Positions 1 through 59,710 are shown, numbered from the stretch's first letter. The stretch is DNA of 64,000 nt from Enoplolaimus lenunculus (GCA_030248215.1 JASANG010003438.1:1-64000), one strand, 5' to 3'. The notes: generated by a model from the letters alone, not told the origin. Translations and numbers: made by a program.

Positions 1-79
1 TAAACACTCAGCGCTTGCACAGTAAAGCCATGTAGGTATAAAATATAACACTACTTAAACTGTACATAATTAATTTCAG

Positions 80-3000
80 ACTCTTTATTCAATCTGCGGA
101 TTATTGTTGCATTACATGACTGAAGAAGACGCTTTTGCCTGTATTTTGGGAATTATCTCTCGTGGACAAAAATTTTTAACGCAAACTGAAATTACTTCAA
201 TGCTTCCAGGAAAACACGTTGACGAAAAACATTTGGTAGGCACTGAGGATTTAATTAATGTACTAGTACTGTTAGAGTTGTCTTTGCACTTTAGCAGTAA
301 CCAATAAAGTTGCACCAAATCATCATGCAACCCCGGGCCCCGAACGTTTTGGAATCGATCACACGTAACTGAACCAAAAATTTTGCCCAATATCATTTCA
401 GACCCGGAATTTTTTCAATCAAATTCCCGGACCGGAATCGCTAAAATATTCGGATCCTTACCGGTCCCGGATGTGACTTTGGTAACTTCGTTTGACTTAT
501 TTTCTGTTTTCAAAATAGAAAATTCCACCACCAGCAACTTGTCCAGCTATCGGTTATTGTAAATTTTAGTGCTAACTTTTTATTCGAAAATCTATTTAAA
601 GTTGTAGAAATTACGGCGCCACCGATAAGTATATATAATATTGTGCAATATAGTAGCGCGGCACCTGAGTATTGCGATTTACTGTACCATGAGTACGCTG
701 ATCGAAGATTATGAGCTTATTGATGTCTATATACATTTATTTAATATTTTCTAGAAAAATACTTATCAGTTCATACGCCGCCTGATAACTCCGACTGACG
801 GTAGTTTAACTCCTGTCGAATTTGAGGACAAAATGGTGGCTGTATTTGATAACTGGCAATCATGGTTGTTCAAAGATTTACCCTTTGATCATGTGGTACG
901 TTGTAGGCACAAGGGCGTAACCATGTGGTTCAGAGGTTAAAAAGCCCTGATGGATTTTTTGCAAAGGGGTTTTACATACTTTTTCAGTTTGTGGCACAAA
1001 AGTCTTTCTTTCAAACACATATATATGGTAATTCCAAGGTACAATTGGGATTCCGGTTTCGGTAAGTTTTTTACCGGAATTGAAATTTCGGTATTAAATT
1101 TTGGTCGGTGGAAGTAAAGATATTTCATTAAAAAATGACGATAAAAATTAAAAATAGATTTCATTAGTATTGTTTATAAACCTTGACAATCGCCGAAAAT
1201 AAACCATCAAATGTAGATTTCGCTTCCACGGATTATTAAAAATATTAATACAACACATTAAAGTGAATACCTAACTCCAATTAACACCAATAATATAGTA
1301 AACAAGAAAATTAAAATGAATTTTTCGGTTTCATGTATTTTTCATTTTTTCGGTTCCGTTTTCGGTAATTTTTTCAAATTCCGGTTCCGGTAAACTGTAA
1401 TTTCGGTGCACCCTGGGTAATTTTCATTTTCAGAAATCCTCTAGATACGCTGTTGTGTAGACTATGTTAGCTTTGATCGCGGTTTAGATTTGATTGAAAT
1501 TTTTCGCATAATATTCCGTTGATTCTTATTCACTAGTCTAGTTTTATATTTACTAGCTTGATTTCAAGTTATCCAGAGAAAAGTATTCTTACCATAATCG
1601 GTTGTGTACTTAGCTATGCATGCTTACAGCTTGTATTCCTAAGAAAGCGATTGCGTGTTGCAGGTTTACATCATGGACTGTTTTTTGTATGAGGGTTCAA
1701 AGGTGCTGTATCGTGTCGCCTTGGCTGGTCTAAATGGCTGGCATAAGCAATACCGTAAGTTCAGTAATTTTGGAAAGCGTTTTTCTAGTTTTGTTTCGCG
1801 ATATCGTTCAAGACCTCGCTATAACTGAACATAAATTTTATGTATTGTACTATATCTGAAAATTCCAAAGCAAGACTTTTTAGATTTACGAAGTACGCTT
1901 TCTAGCTCTCGTGGCAACCTTGAATTGGTGATCATATAGTAATCCAATGGTTGTTTATTTTTAGATAAACAACTTTCCTCAACCAAAGGCATTCCAAGCG
2001 ATAAGGTCGCAAATTATATATCCGAGTATTTTGTATCTATGCCGCTTACTCCAGGGAAACTTAAAAAAGTGAGCAAATTGTTTTTGTGTGCTTTAAGTGT
2101 TTTCACTCGACGACTTTCAGTTTGCAACCCAGTAATGTTTTCTACAGCTGTGTGACATTTATTCGTTATGGCTTCCTTTGGCTTACGCGTGCAACGGCTA
2201 CTTTTAAATAATGAACACCTTGTCAGCCTTAAATCTTAATACTTTCTCGACTATGTATCAGGGATCATCCGGAATTAGTGTAAAAATTCAATTCCTGTTC
2301 CGGTTCCTATGAAAATTTTTAAAATTCTAGTCCCTGCAAAAAATTCAATTCCTGTCCCGTTTCCTGCAAAATTAAGTTCCGGATGGAACCCTGCTATGTA
2401 TTATCAGTTAGTTTGAAAATTATTGTTCATTTCAGAGTGCATTCGCGATTCGCAATATGAAAGCATCAACCATTCAAAAGTTACAGCACGAAAATTTATT
2501 TCGTCGACGACGTAGTGAACCGCGTATGAGTGAAGTTAATTTGAACAGTCAAACGATGAAAGGCACATTGACTCCTAGTCTTTTTGCTGAAATTACTGTT
2601 GAATCTGACATTATTTCACAAATCCACGTTAGTTTGAATCTTGTTTTTATGGTTTTTGCGATACAGTTTTAATAATTGTTAAAAATAGCTCTTTTTATTA
2701 TTATAATAAGCTTCGCTAATGTTTTTTCTGTTACTTGAGCAGAGTTAATACAGTTTCAAAATGTTTGCGACACCTGTATTGCCTCGCTATATAACAGTGA
2801 ACGTTTTAACTTTTTAGTTTTAGTAAGTTCGAATGTATCATATATTCTTTTATGTGCATGTAGTGACATTTGATTAATGATTTGTTTTAGATTCGATCGT
2901 TGTATTCATGGCTTCCTAGTCGATTTGAACTTTGTCAGCCTCGGCGTGTATTCTCGCTGAACAATGACGGTATTAGCTTTAGCACATTTTGGCGTTATGT

Positions 3001-4450
3001 TGAACAATGTGATCAAACTGTGATTATTGTTCAGTCTACATTAGACGAAGTAAGGGCCAGAATTATTTCACATAGTGTAATGGTGATTTATGTACCTCAA
3101 GTAATTACAGAGGCCAAAGATCATCACTAAAGGTCTGACCTGCTAACCTGGGCTTTTTAAGATTTTTAAATTTTAAAATTGCTTGATGCGAGTATGGCTG
3201 AAATACATTCAAGGACAAAATTAAGTGCAGTCGCTATCGCGTTCCGCACCGCGGCTTTAAATACAATTCCTCGTTTGTAAAAGTATTCCGTCGCAGTCGA
3301 TATTTGAACTGCTCGCAATTACTACGACCGCAAACGGGACCAGATACTTAATTGCAATCACTGCGCACTTTATTCTGTTTGATATTTATTAGAAACAAAA
3401 GCGGTTTTCAGCAGCAACGTGAAAAAACTGTTCAAGGTTGTATTATAGAGTTTTCGCAATCAGACATTCTCTGCCAATGTTGGTTTTAGGGTCGTATTTG
3501 TATGTAGATTAATCGTATTCCTAAGCCTAAGCATCAACGTTAAAAAATTGTAACTATTTAGCCAAATGTAAACCGTAGGAAAAACAGTCTATGTTAATCC
3601 TTTTCCTTTACAATCCCTGCAGCACACCGGACGGCCCTAAAAGCAACATGGGCTTATTGTCTGCTTCAGAAATTTGGCGCATATTGTTCAGCGCCGTGGA
3701 CCGAACGGAATCTCGAGTGTAATCGTGGTCGATTTTTTGGAACTGGCGAATCGTTCTTGTTTCGCATTAGCGGTGCCGCAGTTGAAGCTTACGAATGGGT
3801 CGGAACTGACGAAAACGCAGAAAATTTGTTTTTGGCAGCTGATGCAACGTCGATTGTTGTTGGCGGCGGGTAGGTGACGCCCATCTCTCTTTTACTGTTT
3901 TAACGTAATAAATGCACCGTTCGCAATATAAATTTCAACCTCGCCATAAAAGTATTACCTGAACGATTATTTTCTCGTTATTCCTGAATACTTGTCACAA
4001 GGCCACTTGTATTACGCGCTGAGGTAGGGTCAACGCGGCGACCAGTGCTGAGGTAGTGTCATTCATCGGAAAGCTTCGTCCTTGTACAGTAAGTTAACGG
4101 TTGGTTGCCAACCCTGACCAACATATAACAGTTTAGAAAAAAGTTTATCGAAAGTACAAATTTTCAACCAATACTTCTGATGCTTGCTATTATCCATGTA
4201 AGAATACACAAAAAATGGGAATGAGAATTTGCAGGAAACATATTGGAAAATCAAATTGTAGTATTTCTCGTTGGTTATTTTTCTTTGTTACAGAGACGGC
4301 GAAGGGCTTTCGTTTCGACTTTCGTTGGAAAATGGTTCTACACAGCATTGTCGAACGTTTAATAACCCTCCATTGTCGTCAGAGCAGCACTTCTCTGTCA
4401 AAAACTTGGAAGTGTTCGCAATCTGTTCTGATTCACAAGTTGATCAGTAG
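80..4450 (+). CDS. TBC1D24: TBC1D24/Skywalker orthologue, 3' eight exons (end of TBC domain, linker, TLDc domain)
   Basis: Eight exons with GT-AG borders join in phase: 80-235, 755-895, 1664-1754, 1965-2068, 2436-2627, 2891-3049, 3670-3869, 4294-4450, giving 399 residues and a TAG stop; earlier exons lie left of the window. The first four exons give the end of the TBC (Rab-GAP-like) domain, with GLLLHYMTEEDAF, DNWQSWLFKDLPFDHV and FLYEGSKVLYRVALA, close to remembered human TBC1D24. A basic linker follows. The last three exons form the TLDc domain: SWLPSRFELCQP, FGAYCSAPWTERN, FFGTGESFLFR, SIVVGGGDGEGL, CRTFNNPPLSSEQHF. TBC1D24 binds phosphoinositides and small GTPases and controls synaptic-vesicle trafficking (Skywalker in flies); the TLDc domain is tied to oxidative-stress resistance and V-ATPase binding. 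It converges on the Cav2 gene about 6.3 kb away. No canonical AATAAA was seen just after the stop. Confidence 0.93.
1035..1415. mobile_element. hAT-type MITE in a TBC1D24 intron
   Basis: The ends are imperfect inverted repeats: the left begins CAAGGTACAATTGGGATTCC and the right, reversed, begins CAGGGTGCACCGAAATTAC. Both ends then carry CCGGTTTCGGTAA-like stretches. An 8-bp flanking duplication matches at 7 of 8 bases (GGTAATTC at 1027-1034, GGTAATTT at 1416-1423). The CAGGGTGCACCGAA-type end with an 8-bp duplication is typical of non-autonomous hAT elements. No transposase frame is seen, so this is a MITE. Confidence 0.72.
2259..2393. mobile_element. Short hAT-type MITE with perfect 8-bp target duplication
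   Basis: This 135-bp element begins CAGGGATCATCCGGAA and ends TTCCGGATGGAACCCTG, an inverted repeat. It is flanked by a perfect 8-bp direct repeat, CTATGTAT at 2251-2258 and 2394-2401. The interior is built of repeated CAATTCCTGTCCCG-like blocks. It sits about 40 bp before the acceptor of the TBC1D24 exon that starts at 2436, so it is close to the region used for branch-point recognition. Too short to code. Confidence 0.82.
3480..3655. mobile_element. Degraded copy of the TTAGGC-bearing MITE family
   Basis: This TBC1D24 intron stretch holds CGTATTCCTAAGCCTAAGC and ends with ACGGCCCTAAAAGCAACATG, matching in order the core and right end of the better-preserved copy at 6327-6510. The left end is poor, so the borders are approximate. 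Confidence 0.4.
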
Positions 4451-6326
4451 TATCTACTAGAGATGCCCCGGATCTGGACCCGGCCCCGGTGACAGATCTT
4501 CGGTCACGCAAAAGTTTATGAAACATGTACTTGCGATTCTTTTTTATGTTACAGTATAATGTTTCGACTAAACGTTCTATTCGACAAAAACGTGTCAAAA
4601 TACATTTTTCAAAAACATCTATACGCACTGACCTCGGTACCGAGACCTTAAGTTCTGGACTCGACCCCGGTGAACATTCTGGGCCCTGAAATATCTAGCA
4701 TCTACAGAAACCATCAGCGAACTTTTGTAGTGTTATAACTTTTGGTAAAGAGGGCATCTTGTAGTGTAATTTGATCAAATAAGGTGAGAACTTGATGAGA
4801 TTTTTAGGAACATGCATAATGTGTTGACGTATAGATGAAACAGTTTATGCCACCTTAACGTCTTAAATTCGTAAAAGTAGGGAATGAATAGCATATAATA
4901 GGTTGCTTAAAATAGTTATGGTAAATGAACATTGCATGTATTTATGTTCTTGTGACCGAAAATTTCAAGTTTTAAGCAAGAGTGGTCATTTATTAAAGTT
5001 GCAGTTTTCGCAGCAGTGGACGGTGTGAAAGCTAAACTTCCTACCATGTTAAAAGGTAGGTGAAAAATGTTTTTGGTTGTGTAAACTCAAGTCAATTATT
5101 GTTTGTAACCACTTGTCGGCTTGTTTATATTGTAATTTCTATAATCTTCGATATTTGTATTTAAATATTATTGGTTTTGCCAGTACTACCACGGTTAGTC
5201 ATGCAATAACAGTAACGTTTTGTGTTAGTCCTACCAGTAATATTTTGATTGTTCATATTTCTTAAGTTATATTTACATTGGCTTCCGTGTTTTTGTGAAT
5301 TTGATGGAAAACGGGGTTTAGTTTGAAATTAGTGGGGAATACGAAAACGCTACGTCAAGCTGCATCAGAAAATTGTTTACCGTTGGTGTATCGATTTTAA
5401 TAGCGCGATATTTTGTAACATTTTTTTCAAAATACAAATTTGAAGAAAATCGATCATTTGCAACGCATTAATATAGATTTTAGTTATAGCTGGCAATTAA
5501 ACTTTGTTTTTTCACCGACTAATTTTTAGTTGTCTCTGTGGTTTGCGTAAATTTTGCCGAGCTTTGGGCTCGTAATTTTTCGCCTATGGTTGCACCCATA
5601 CATATTATCTTGGCGTATAAACTACCCACAACTGACCCGAAACATTACGCATAATCTATTCTTTGCAGCAGGTGCAAACGGATCGAATTGTAATTAAATG
5701 CAACTTTTGATTCGGATTCGAAGTTAAACAGGATACGAAAACAGAGTTTTGGAACTTTTTGTTTGCTTTTGTAATCTGTTGTTACAGTTCGAAAAAATTT
5801 TCTTACTTTTTGCCAATAACAAGGGAAATTATTGTTTTCTAGAGGGTAAATAGTAAATAGTACAGTGATCCTATGATGATCATAGTTCGGATATTTGTAC
5901 AGCAAGGTGTAGATTTTTTAATATCAATTGCTGTTTAATTTCTGTTGAATTAATACGCTATAAGTCGCGAGTTCTGAAATTTTTATTCCGATTCCGGTAT
6001 ATATAATTTTCGGTTATGAATTTGCTGTCCTGCTATATAATATAGGTCCGTGCTTCACATGTTACGTGGCAGTGCGAAGATTTCTCACATACAACCTTTG
6101 TAATATGATCTTGTGAAATTGTTTTGTTTCTGTTGTTTTGACGACTATCAAAATATGAAATGATCTGTTGTATAATAATTATTATGGCCCATGTTAATTA
6201 TAAGTGCATGCCACACTACGCCTAAACTATGTATAAGTCTAACCGTAAGTAAACTATATACACGCCTAAACCTAATACTAAACCTAACGGCTAGGTAACT
6301 TAATTAACATATGCCATTATCAGTAT

Positions 6327-6510
6327 GGCCAATGTTACTTTAATTTGCGTAACAGTAGGTTAAGCGTATTCCTAAGCCTAAGCCTAAGCGTTGCAAAAAT
6401 GAGTTCCTAAACCTGAGCCTAAGCATAAGCAAAAAATGTAATCTAGAATCTAAACCTACTCTTTTATAGACCCACAAGAAACCTGGACGCCCCTTAAAGT
6501 AACATGGGAC
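6327..6510. mobile_element. hAT-type MITE carrying telomere-like TTAGGC/GCCTAA repeats (best copy)
   Basis: The left end GGCCAATGTTACTTTAA matches the reversed right end GTCCCATGTTACTTTAA at 15 of 17 bases. The 8-bp flanks match at 7 of 8 (ATCAGTAT at 6319-6326, ATGAGTAT at 6511-6518), which points to a hAT-type element. The core holds runs of CCTAAG, a rotation of the nematode telomere hexamer TTAGGC. A second end-like sequence (GGCCCATGTTAATTATAA) begins near 6185, so another copy may abut it. Similar cores recur at many sites across the window. Confidence 0.7.
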
Positions 6511-8249
6511 ATGAGTATCATCATTAATTATGTAGTATTATTAATTTATGTTTATCTCAATCGATTCTTGAAATTACATCAGTTACCAATAATTCAGGTA
6601 TTGCGATCTAAGTTTGTTTCCGAGAGTGTGTGAACCGGTCGGAATTATTTTTCGGAGAATGGTTACACATGAATTTTTAAAAAAAAAACTGAAATTAATG
6701 TATGTCCCATTTTTTGTATGACAGTGTGAGCAAAAGAAAAAAACAACTTTTTGGTCGTTAGTTTTTACCATTATTTGTGTTGAATAGTTCAAGTATGTAG
6801 GTTTCATGAAGACTGCGGCAAAGCATTGAATAGAATGCAAGTTGTTTTAGATTTTATTGCTGAGGTTTCGGTTAAATTAGCGGTTGCTGTAGCGCACCAT
6901 TTTTCAGTGTTTTCTATTTTGTACCATTGTTATTTACCATCTATACTGTTCTGTTAACTATCAAATACAGTTAGTGTTTGTAGTTTGAATTCTGCGATTA
7001 GAAATAGGATGTTTCGAAAGAATAGCGATTGGTATGTGAGAAAATTTGCAGTTCTTGTATTTCTCAAAAAAATGCGGTAATGATGCATATTGAGCTGCTA
7101 GCAAGTAGAAAATCGAGCGTTAACGCGTTTTTAGTCAGGTTCGTGTTTGCATATTTGCATGTGAATGTACAACCATCATTATAAGACAGCATAACAAACT
7201 GACTATGCGAAACTGTAAATTCTGGTGTTAAAATATGCATCTCGCTGAATGGCGGTTCAACCGGAGGTCTGAATACGGCAAAAATTGGGCCTCGGGGTCT
7301 GTAGTTGCGAAATTTTGCCTAGTTTTTCAAAATTTATCTTTTTGGCATAAAATTTTGAAAAAAGGTTGAAAACGAAAGGTAGAATGATGTGTAAAAGTCA
7401 TTTTTAGCAGATAACTGCCTGTAATGCGTTGATAAATCGTTTATTACGCATATTTCTCACGTAATCTCGGCAATTTTTTTATCAAAATTGTGCCAAAAGT
7501 TAAAGGAAACGGTCCAAATGAAAATTTTGTAAAACTGCAAAATTTCACTACCGAAGTTGCAGGAACCAGCGGCAAAAATTTTACCGGAGCCAGAACTCGT
7601 TTTTCTGTAAACTGCGTTGAAAACTACAATTTTTGCATTTTTTGCCACTTGCATTACAAACGTCTTCAAAAGGTCAATGAAATAAAAATTAATAAATTAT
7701 TCCTTAAAAGTGTGTCGTGGGTCAATGAAACACATTTTTTACTGTCACAGAGCTTTAATATGCAATTCGTAAGCTTGAAGGATGTCATGAACGGAATATG
7801 GCTAACTCAAGTTCTCCTAGACAACCACGGGATATCTACCAGGATATGTTTTTTTGTATAATTACTTTTTGTTTCCACAAGATTTACCCTATTATTCACC
7901 GGATACATACAGTTCCATAGAAATAACCTAAATTTCGTTCTTTTCATACTGAAAATTAGTTTTCACATGGAAATCGTGCAATTTTTGTGTACAAATGCAC
8001 CACAATTGTTCAATATGAAAATCTTTAAAAAATTTTGGTGCATCCACATTTTTTACTAGAAAGCTTTATAAAACCCTGTGAAGGTTTCCATGTCTCAATT
8101 GATTGGCGAACAACATATTTTGTTTGACGATTTACAGTTTCTATTTTATTTTGGTCAATCTCCGTTTCCCATGAGATTATATGCCTCAAGTTGGTGACAA
8201 GATATTGAAAATACTAGGTATTTTGTTGCCTGTGAAACAGTGTACTTTA

Positions 8250-8686
8250 GTGACCCGAATAAGAGGAGGACTGATATTTATTTGGCCTCTCCAGAGGGTA
8301 CCCCCTGTTATTCGGTTACGGACTGTTATTTATTTTTAACCCACGCTCCGCCACCCTTCGTTACTGATATATCCGTTCCTACAACTATCTGTTGAGTTAA
8401 ACGTTTATTTGTTTTGTGTCAATAGCTTAAGCAATAATGCAAGGTTATACTTGGATTGTACTTTCAAAATTTAAGTACGATTTATAGTTTCGAACTCAAA
8501 TTATTTGGTCCTGGAGTCATTTATGCGCTACAGTTAGGGATATATAATTGTCATTTATGGACTCTAAATAAGGTTTAGGGACTCTATCTGCTTACGGACT
8601 CTTATTAGGGATACGGACTCCTGTTTATTGGGACCTAAAATGGAAACCCCCTCTTATTAATACCCTCCCCCTCTTATTCGGGTCAC
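8250..8686. mobile_element. TA-flanked MITE with 18-bp terminal inverted repeats (copy 1)
   Basis: The element starts GTGACCCGAATAAGAGG and ends with its reverse complement CCTCTTATTCGGGTCAC, flanked by TA on both sides (8248-8249, 8687-8688). TA duplication with short perfect inverted ends suggests a Tc1/mariner-type non-autonomous element. The interior holds repeated TACGGACT and TTATTxGGG motifs. A second copy lies at 51340-51735 and a fragment near 31990-32095. Confidence 0.8.
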
Positions 8687-10438
8687 TACACTACTAGAGA
8701 TGTATACCCACTTACTCCAAACTGCCATGCTGTCTAACATGGTTGAAATAATTTTAGAGTAGTTCACATTGGTACTGGGTTTTATTTGTGGCGTTTCGGG
8801 TGAAAAGTAGATATTCGATTTTTTTGTTTTATTCAAAATTGTAAACTAGGGAAAAACTTATACTTCATTTAAATATTGATACTAAAATGAAATTATTCTG
8901 TGAGACACCGAGGTTTTAATATCCATATTCCTTTTCCGATATATTTTGATTATTGTCTGTATCCAGCACCTTTGCCCATTGGTTAACCATTACGAAAAAA
9001 ATCAGTCCTAATTTATTCCTAATTTATTTTGACCAGCAACAAAGTACAAATTTCACAGTATTAAAGCGATCAGATACAATGCAAAAAATTGTTAAAAATA
9101 TTCTTTACTATACATTCTTGCATTATTAATGGAGCTACTAATATATACCTTCAGTTAGGGAAGGGGCATTTGGTTTTTAAATTCAGTTTGGGACATTTAA
9201 TTAGTGATGATTTTGAACAGAATTGTGAGTGCTGCGTCTTCGTGGAAATTTACCAACTCGTCGTAATTGGTAGCATTATTTGAGAACATTACCTAGAAAC
9301 TAGCTTGTATACCGTCCATTAGTTAATTTTTAAATTCAACTCTAACTTACATACAAAATTGCAGTACAAGTCAAGATAAACTTGATTAGAATTATTGCAG
9401 CTGCAATACACAACGTTTTGTTCGAGAAAGAAAGGGTTTCGAATTTAGTTAAGATCCACAAAGGGAACCATTCTAGCACTCCAGAACAATAAGAATTGCT
9501 ACGTCCAGAAACTACGTATAAAGCCAATTTTTAATGTATTTTTTGCATGTTTGTTTAATCTGATGATTCTTGCCCTAAATATGTTTAACGCAAGTTTGTT
9601 AACACAATTTTGTTAACTCTAAACATTTTAAGAGTCAAGTGTAAACGTTCTGCTATTTCATTGACCTCGTTACAAAACCAACTTCACACATTAGCTGATT
9701 AGCTGAAATGTTAACGTTTGATTTATTATATAATCACAAGGTTTTGAAAGTTCAATTTAATAACCTTCCTTAAGTGAAGAGTGTGTTTTGACCCTTTAAA
9801 ATTGGAGGAGTTCATAACACAAAATATTTTAAACCCAAAGTTGACTTATTATTATTATTAAAGCGTATTAAAAATCAAAAATACGAATGGCACTAGACAA
9901 TAAATTAATATACCAATATCAAAAACTATGGCCTTCATGATCAAACGGAAATGGCAGGTAGTTTAAAATAGCAAGAAAGGTGATAATTGCCAAATTAACT
10001 TATTCGAGAAACGTTTCATAATGTGCCAATATTAGGAATTCTCAAATTTGTACTCTATGGCGTTGTCTCTGCAGTGGGCTATAGTTTCAGCAGGATATCT
10101 GAAATCAACCTCTTACTCCGGCTGCGGTGGAATTTTCGCCGAAGTTTCCGTAGTTTTATAAAAGGAAATGAATTTTCAAAGATTATTATCACTTCCGTTC
10201 GTTGATAGATAGGTAGATGTGTTTCAAAAACAGATGCTCAAAGAAGTTCTCTTTCCGTTTGAGTACAAAGACTTGATACCGCTTCCATTGGTTCGCACTA
10301 CATAACTATTTGCCAGGATCACACTGACTCGAGTTTACTATCATTGCTACATTGATACAGATAGTTTTATATTTTTTACTCATATTATTTTTATTTGAAA
10401 TATATCCCATGTAAAGATTAGGAGGTGGACTAATTTTT

Positions 10439-10520
10439 TTGCTTAGGCTTAGGTTTAGTATTAGGCTTAGCAATACGCCTATACTACCGTTCCGCCCCTG
10501 TTCTATAGATTTGCCGAAGG
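10439..10520. repeat. TTAGGC-like tract of the MITE family
   Basis: The sequence runs GCTTAGGCTTAGGTTTAG and on to TATACTACCGTTCCGCCCC, the same order as in other copies (hexamers, then ATGCxTATAC, then xCTGTTACGGCC). This is the opposite orientation to the copy at 6327-6510. Ends are not clear. It lies roughly 240-320 bp downstream of the Cav2 stop and may be within its 3' UTR. Confidence 0.5.
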
Positions 10521-10762
10521 TATTGGCAATTTCTGTTGTTACGTGTTTCGTTAAATTCTACTCATTCGGTGGTTGTGTAACATTTAAATTACTTTTAAAA
10601 TTCTACTCGTTCAGGTTTGTTAAAAATAAAAGTCAGACAGAAATTTCAACACTACTTCAATGGTTATTGCTAAAATAGATACGTATTATGGCATAGTTTT
10701 AGTAGAAACCAATGATAGCGTGTTTAGTGACAGTATAAATCACTGTGTCCCAGGGAGGGGGT

Positions 10763-57631
<46,869 letters not shown>

Positions 57632-57733
57632 CTAAAACAAACATTACATATAACAATAAACGTAACTTATTTGATTTTCGACGTAGAAACAAAGCTGAAT
57701 ATGACTATAGCTTCATAGGAAAGTTAGAAATAT

Positions 57734-57951
57734 GTGGCTATATTCTCAAATACGTATACCATCTACCATTAGTTGGCGGATAGCTTTTCAAATTGAGGAA
57801 CTCCTGCAAATGCGGCCTGACAACTGTTACTGAAATAGGACGAATCAAATGCAAAAATTGTGCTGAATTTCGAACCTCATCATACTGATGTTTGAAATTA
57901 TAAAACCTATCGCCCAAATGGTGATTGATGCTAGTCGCTTTTGAGAATATG
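57734..57951. mobile_element. TATTCTCAAATG-ended MITE (second copy, followed by a partial third)
   Basis: It begins TATATTCTCAAATACGTATA and ends GGTGATTGATGCTAGTCGCT then TTTGAGAATAT. A third, partial unit starts at once (CCATATTTTCAATTGTGTAT, AGCACCGATTATCAGTTGGC) and reaches about 58175, so two copies sit nearly head to tail. Confidence 0.6.
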
Positions 57952-59329
57952 ATCCAAAGACCATATTTTCAATTGTGTATAGCACCGATTATCAGTTGGC
58001 GATAGGTCGTATAAACTTTGAACGAAAGAAATTGTGAGGTCCTAAATGTAGCCTATTTATTCAACTGAATCTATCCAACTATTGTTCAAGATTTCAGATT
58101 CACTGCTGTTACTATTCGCATGATTGAAAAGCTATTACAAACGGGCACGTATTTGAGAATATAATCTCATGTTTAAAATTTTAACTTTTCATCTGTAGCG
58201 ATAACAGATGAATAAAATGCCAAGACTGGTTGGCCCCAAATTTGTATGACCGTTTAAGTTACGTACGTCATTTTAGGACGAACACAAATTGCAAATGCCA
58301 GCTCTGATTGCAAAAATAGCCGATGCTATAGTCAATTCAAAACACAGTTTACATATATAGTGGGTTAAAATGCGACAATATTTTAACATAACCAGAAATA
58401 AACGTTCCAGCTTGGAGTCGTCTTCAAACGTTGCATACAATTTTTTGAACTAAAATTCACGTTAATTTTTTAAACAATTTCAAAAAGTCGACATGTAGTT
58501 GAGTATTAAATTGGTGTTTTTCACTAAAACATTTCTGTTGCGGAGCCAAAACGAATGAGTGGATGGTATCTCCCACAAATTGTGAGGTGTACAATAATTT
58601 AGCAATACAACTTGTTCATCTGACACTCAGAATGCGTTTTCTAGCCGAATAGGTAAAAAAAATGCTGCGAAGTAAAACAGTACTGATTCAAAAAATGTTT
58701 TCCGCCTTCAGAACAATTGTTGAGTTTTCACACAATTTTCTGAAAATGTGCTTTAAAAATTTTAAAAACACAAAAATTATCCTCTCTTATCGGCGAATTT
58801 TAGATTCATTACTGGTGGTCACCACAACTCGTTGCAAATAAAACTACGGTTTGGCGTTTATTTCTGATGTATATCAAAATCAATAGCGTGTGTGACATGA
58901 GCATAACCATAGAAACACAAAATATATACTGAAGTATGAACAATTGGATTAGGAACGCAAACAGGATTCTTGTGGATAATTACATTTTTTAAGTTGTTAC
59001 AACCGGAAAAACTACATTGGGACCCTTGCGAGACCCTTCGCTCGCCACTGCTAGAGGATCCGGACTTTACTTGGAACAGGGCAACTAACCCTTGCTCATT
59101 TCACCACAGCAATTGCATTTTTTTTGAACAAAAGCAAATTTGCAAGCAAATCACTACACCCGAATGTTCACTCCAAGACAAGGCAAATATATCAGCTACA
59201 AAAGATATCGTGTTTCTACCGTTTTATACGACTCTAAAACACTGCACACCATACATTATTGATGACACCAGGGTGCAACCGGATGCCCAAAAGTACTGAA
59301 GTCAGAGTCGATATCCGTTCGCACTGTTA

Positions 59330-59497
59330 GGGTGGCGTTATACTTTTTATAACGTTCGGCGCCGTCCGTCACCGTTCGACGCCGCAGGTTACCGTGCGGG
59401 CGTGCGGTATCGTACGTGAACTACATACAATACCGTTTGGTGACGGTCGATGACGAACGGTACCGGACGGCGCCGCATGACAAGTATAGCGCCACCC
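59330..59497. mobile_element. GC-rich palindromic MITE, PIF/Harbinger-like (copy 1)
   Basis: Flanked by TTA (59327-59329, 59498-59500), it starts GGGTGGCGTTATACTTTT and ends AAGTATAGCGCCACCC. The arms continue with GGCGCCGTCCG/CGGACGGCGCC blocks, so nearly the whole element folds back. TTA duplications are typical of PIF/Harbinger elements. Its GC content is far above the surroundings. Confidence 0.75.
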
Positions 59498-59500
59498 TTA

Positions 59501-59710
59501 GCGTTGCGCTATACTTTTGTTGACGTCCACACTATACCGCCCGGCGCCGTCCGTCACCCGTGCGGCGCCATCCGTAACCCGTGCGGCGCCGTCCGTCATC
59601 GTGCGGTATCGCACAGAAATAACTCGCGTACGATAACGTATGGTGGCAGACGGTGGCATACGGCGCCGTACGGTGACGGACGGCGACGGACGTCAAGTAT
59701 AGCGCAACCC
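59501..59710. mobile_element. GC-rich palindromic MITE, PIF/Harbinger-like (copy 2)
   Basis: It starts GCGTTGCGCTATACTTTTG and ends CAAGTATAGCGCAACCC, flanked by TTA (59498-59500, 59711-59713). The left TTA is shared with copy 1. Inner blocks GTGCGGCGCCGTCCGTCA repeat with small changes and are mirrored on the right arm. Confidence 0.75.

Larger units (their letters stand above)
4451..10762. other. Intergenic region between two convergent genes
   Basis: No exon-like coding stretch was recognised on either strand. Open frames here, such as 7490-7861 on +, have no recognisable domain and AT-rich low-complexity composition. The region holds the transposon copies at 6327-6510 and 8250-8686, a telomere-like tract at 10439-10480, and GC-rich remnants around 4459-4690 that look like decayed transposon ends. 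It should contain the 3' UTRs of both genes. A minus-strand poly(A) signal candidate (TTTATT on +) lies at 10390-10395, about 370 bp past the Cav2 stop. Confidence 0.6.

Noticed and set aside
7490-7861. A 123-codon + frame in the intergenic region
   Set aside because: No known motif, no splice context, AT-rich composition like the surroundings, and partly mirrored by an open frame on the other strand.
58970-59299. A 109-codon + frame
   Set aside because: No domain recognised and no supporting splice or promoter context; probably transposon remnant or chance.
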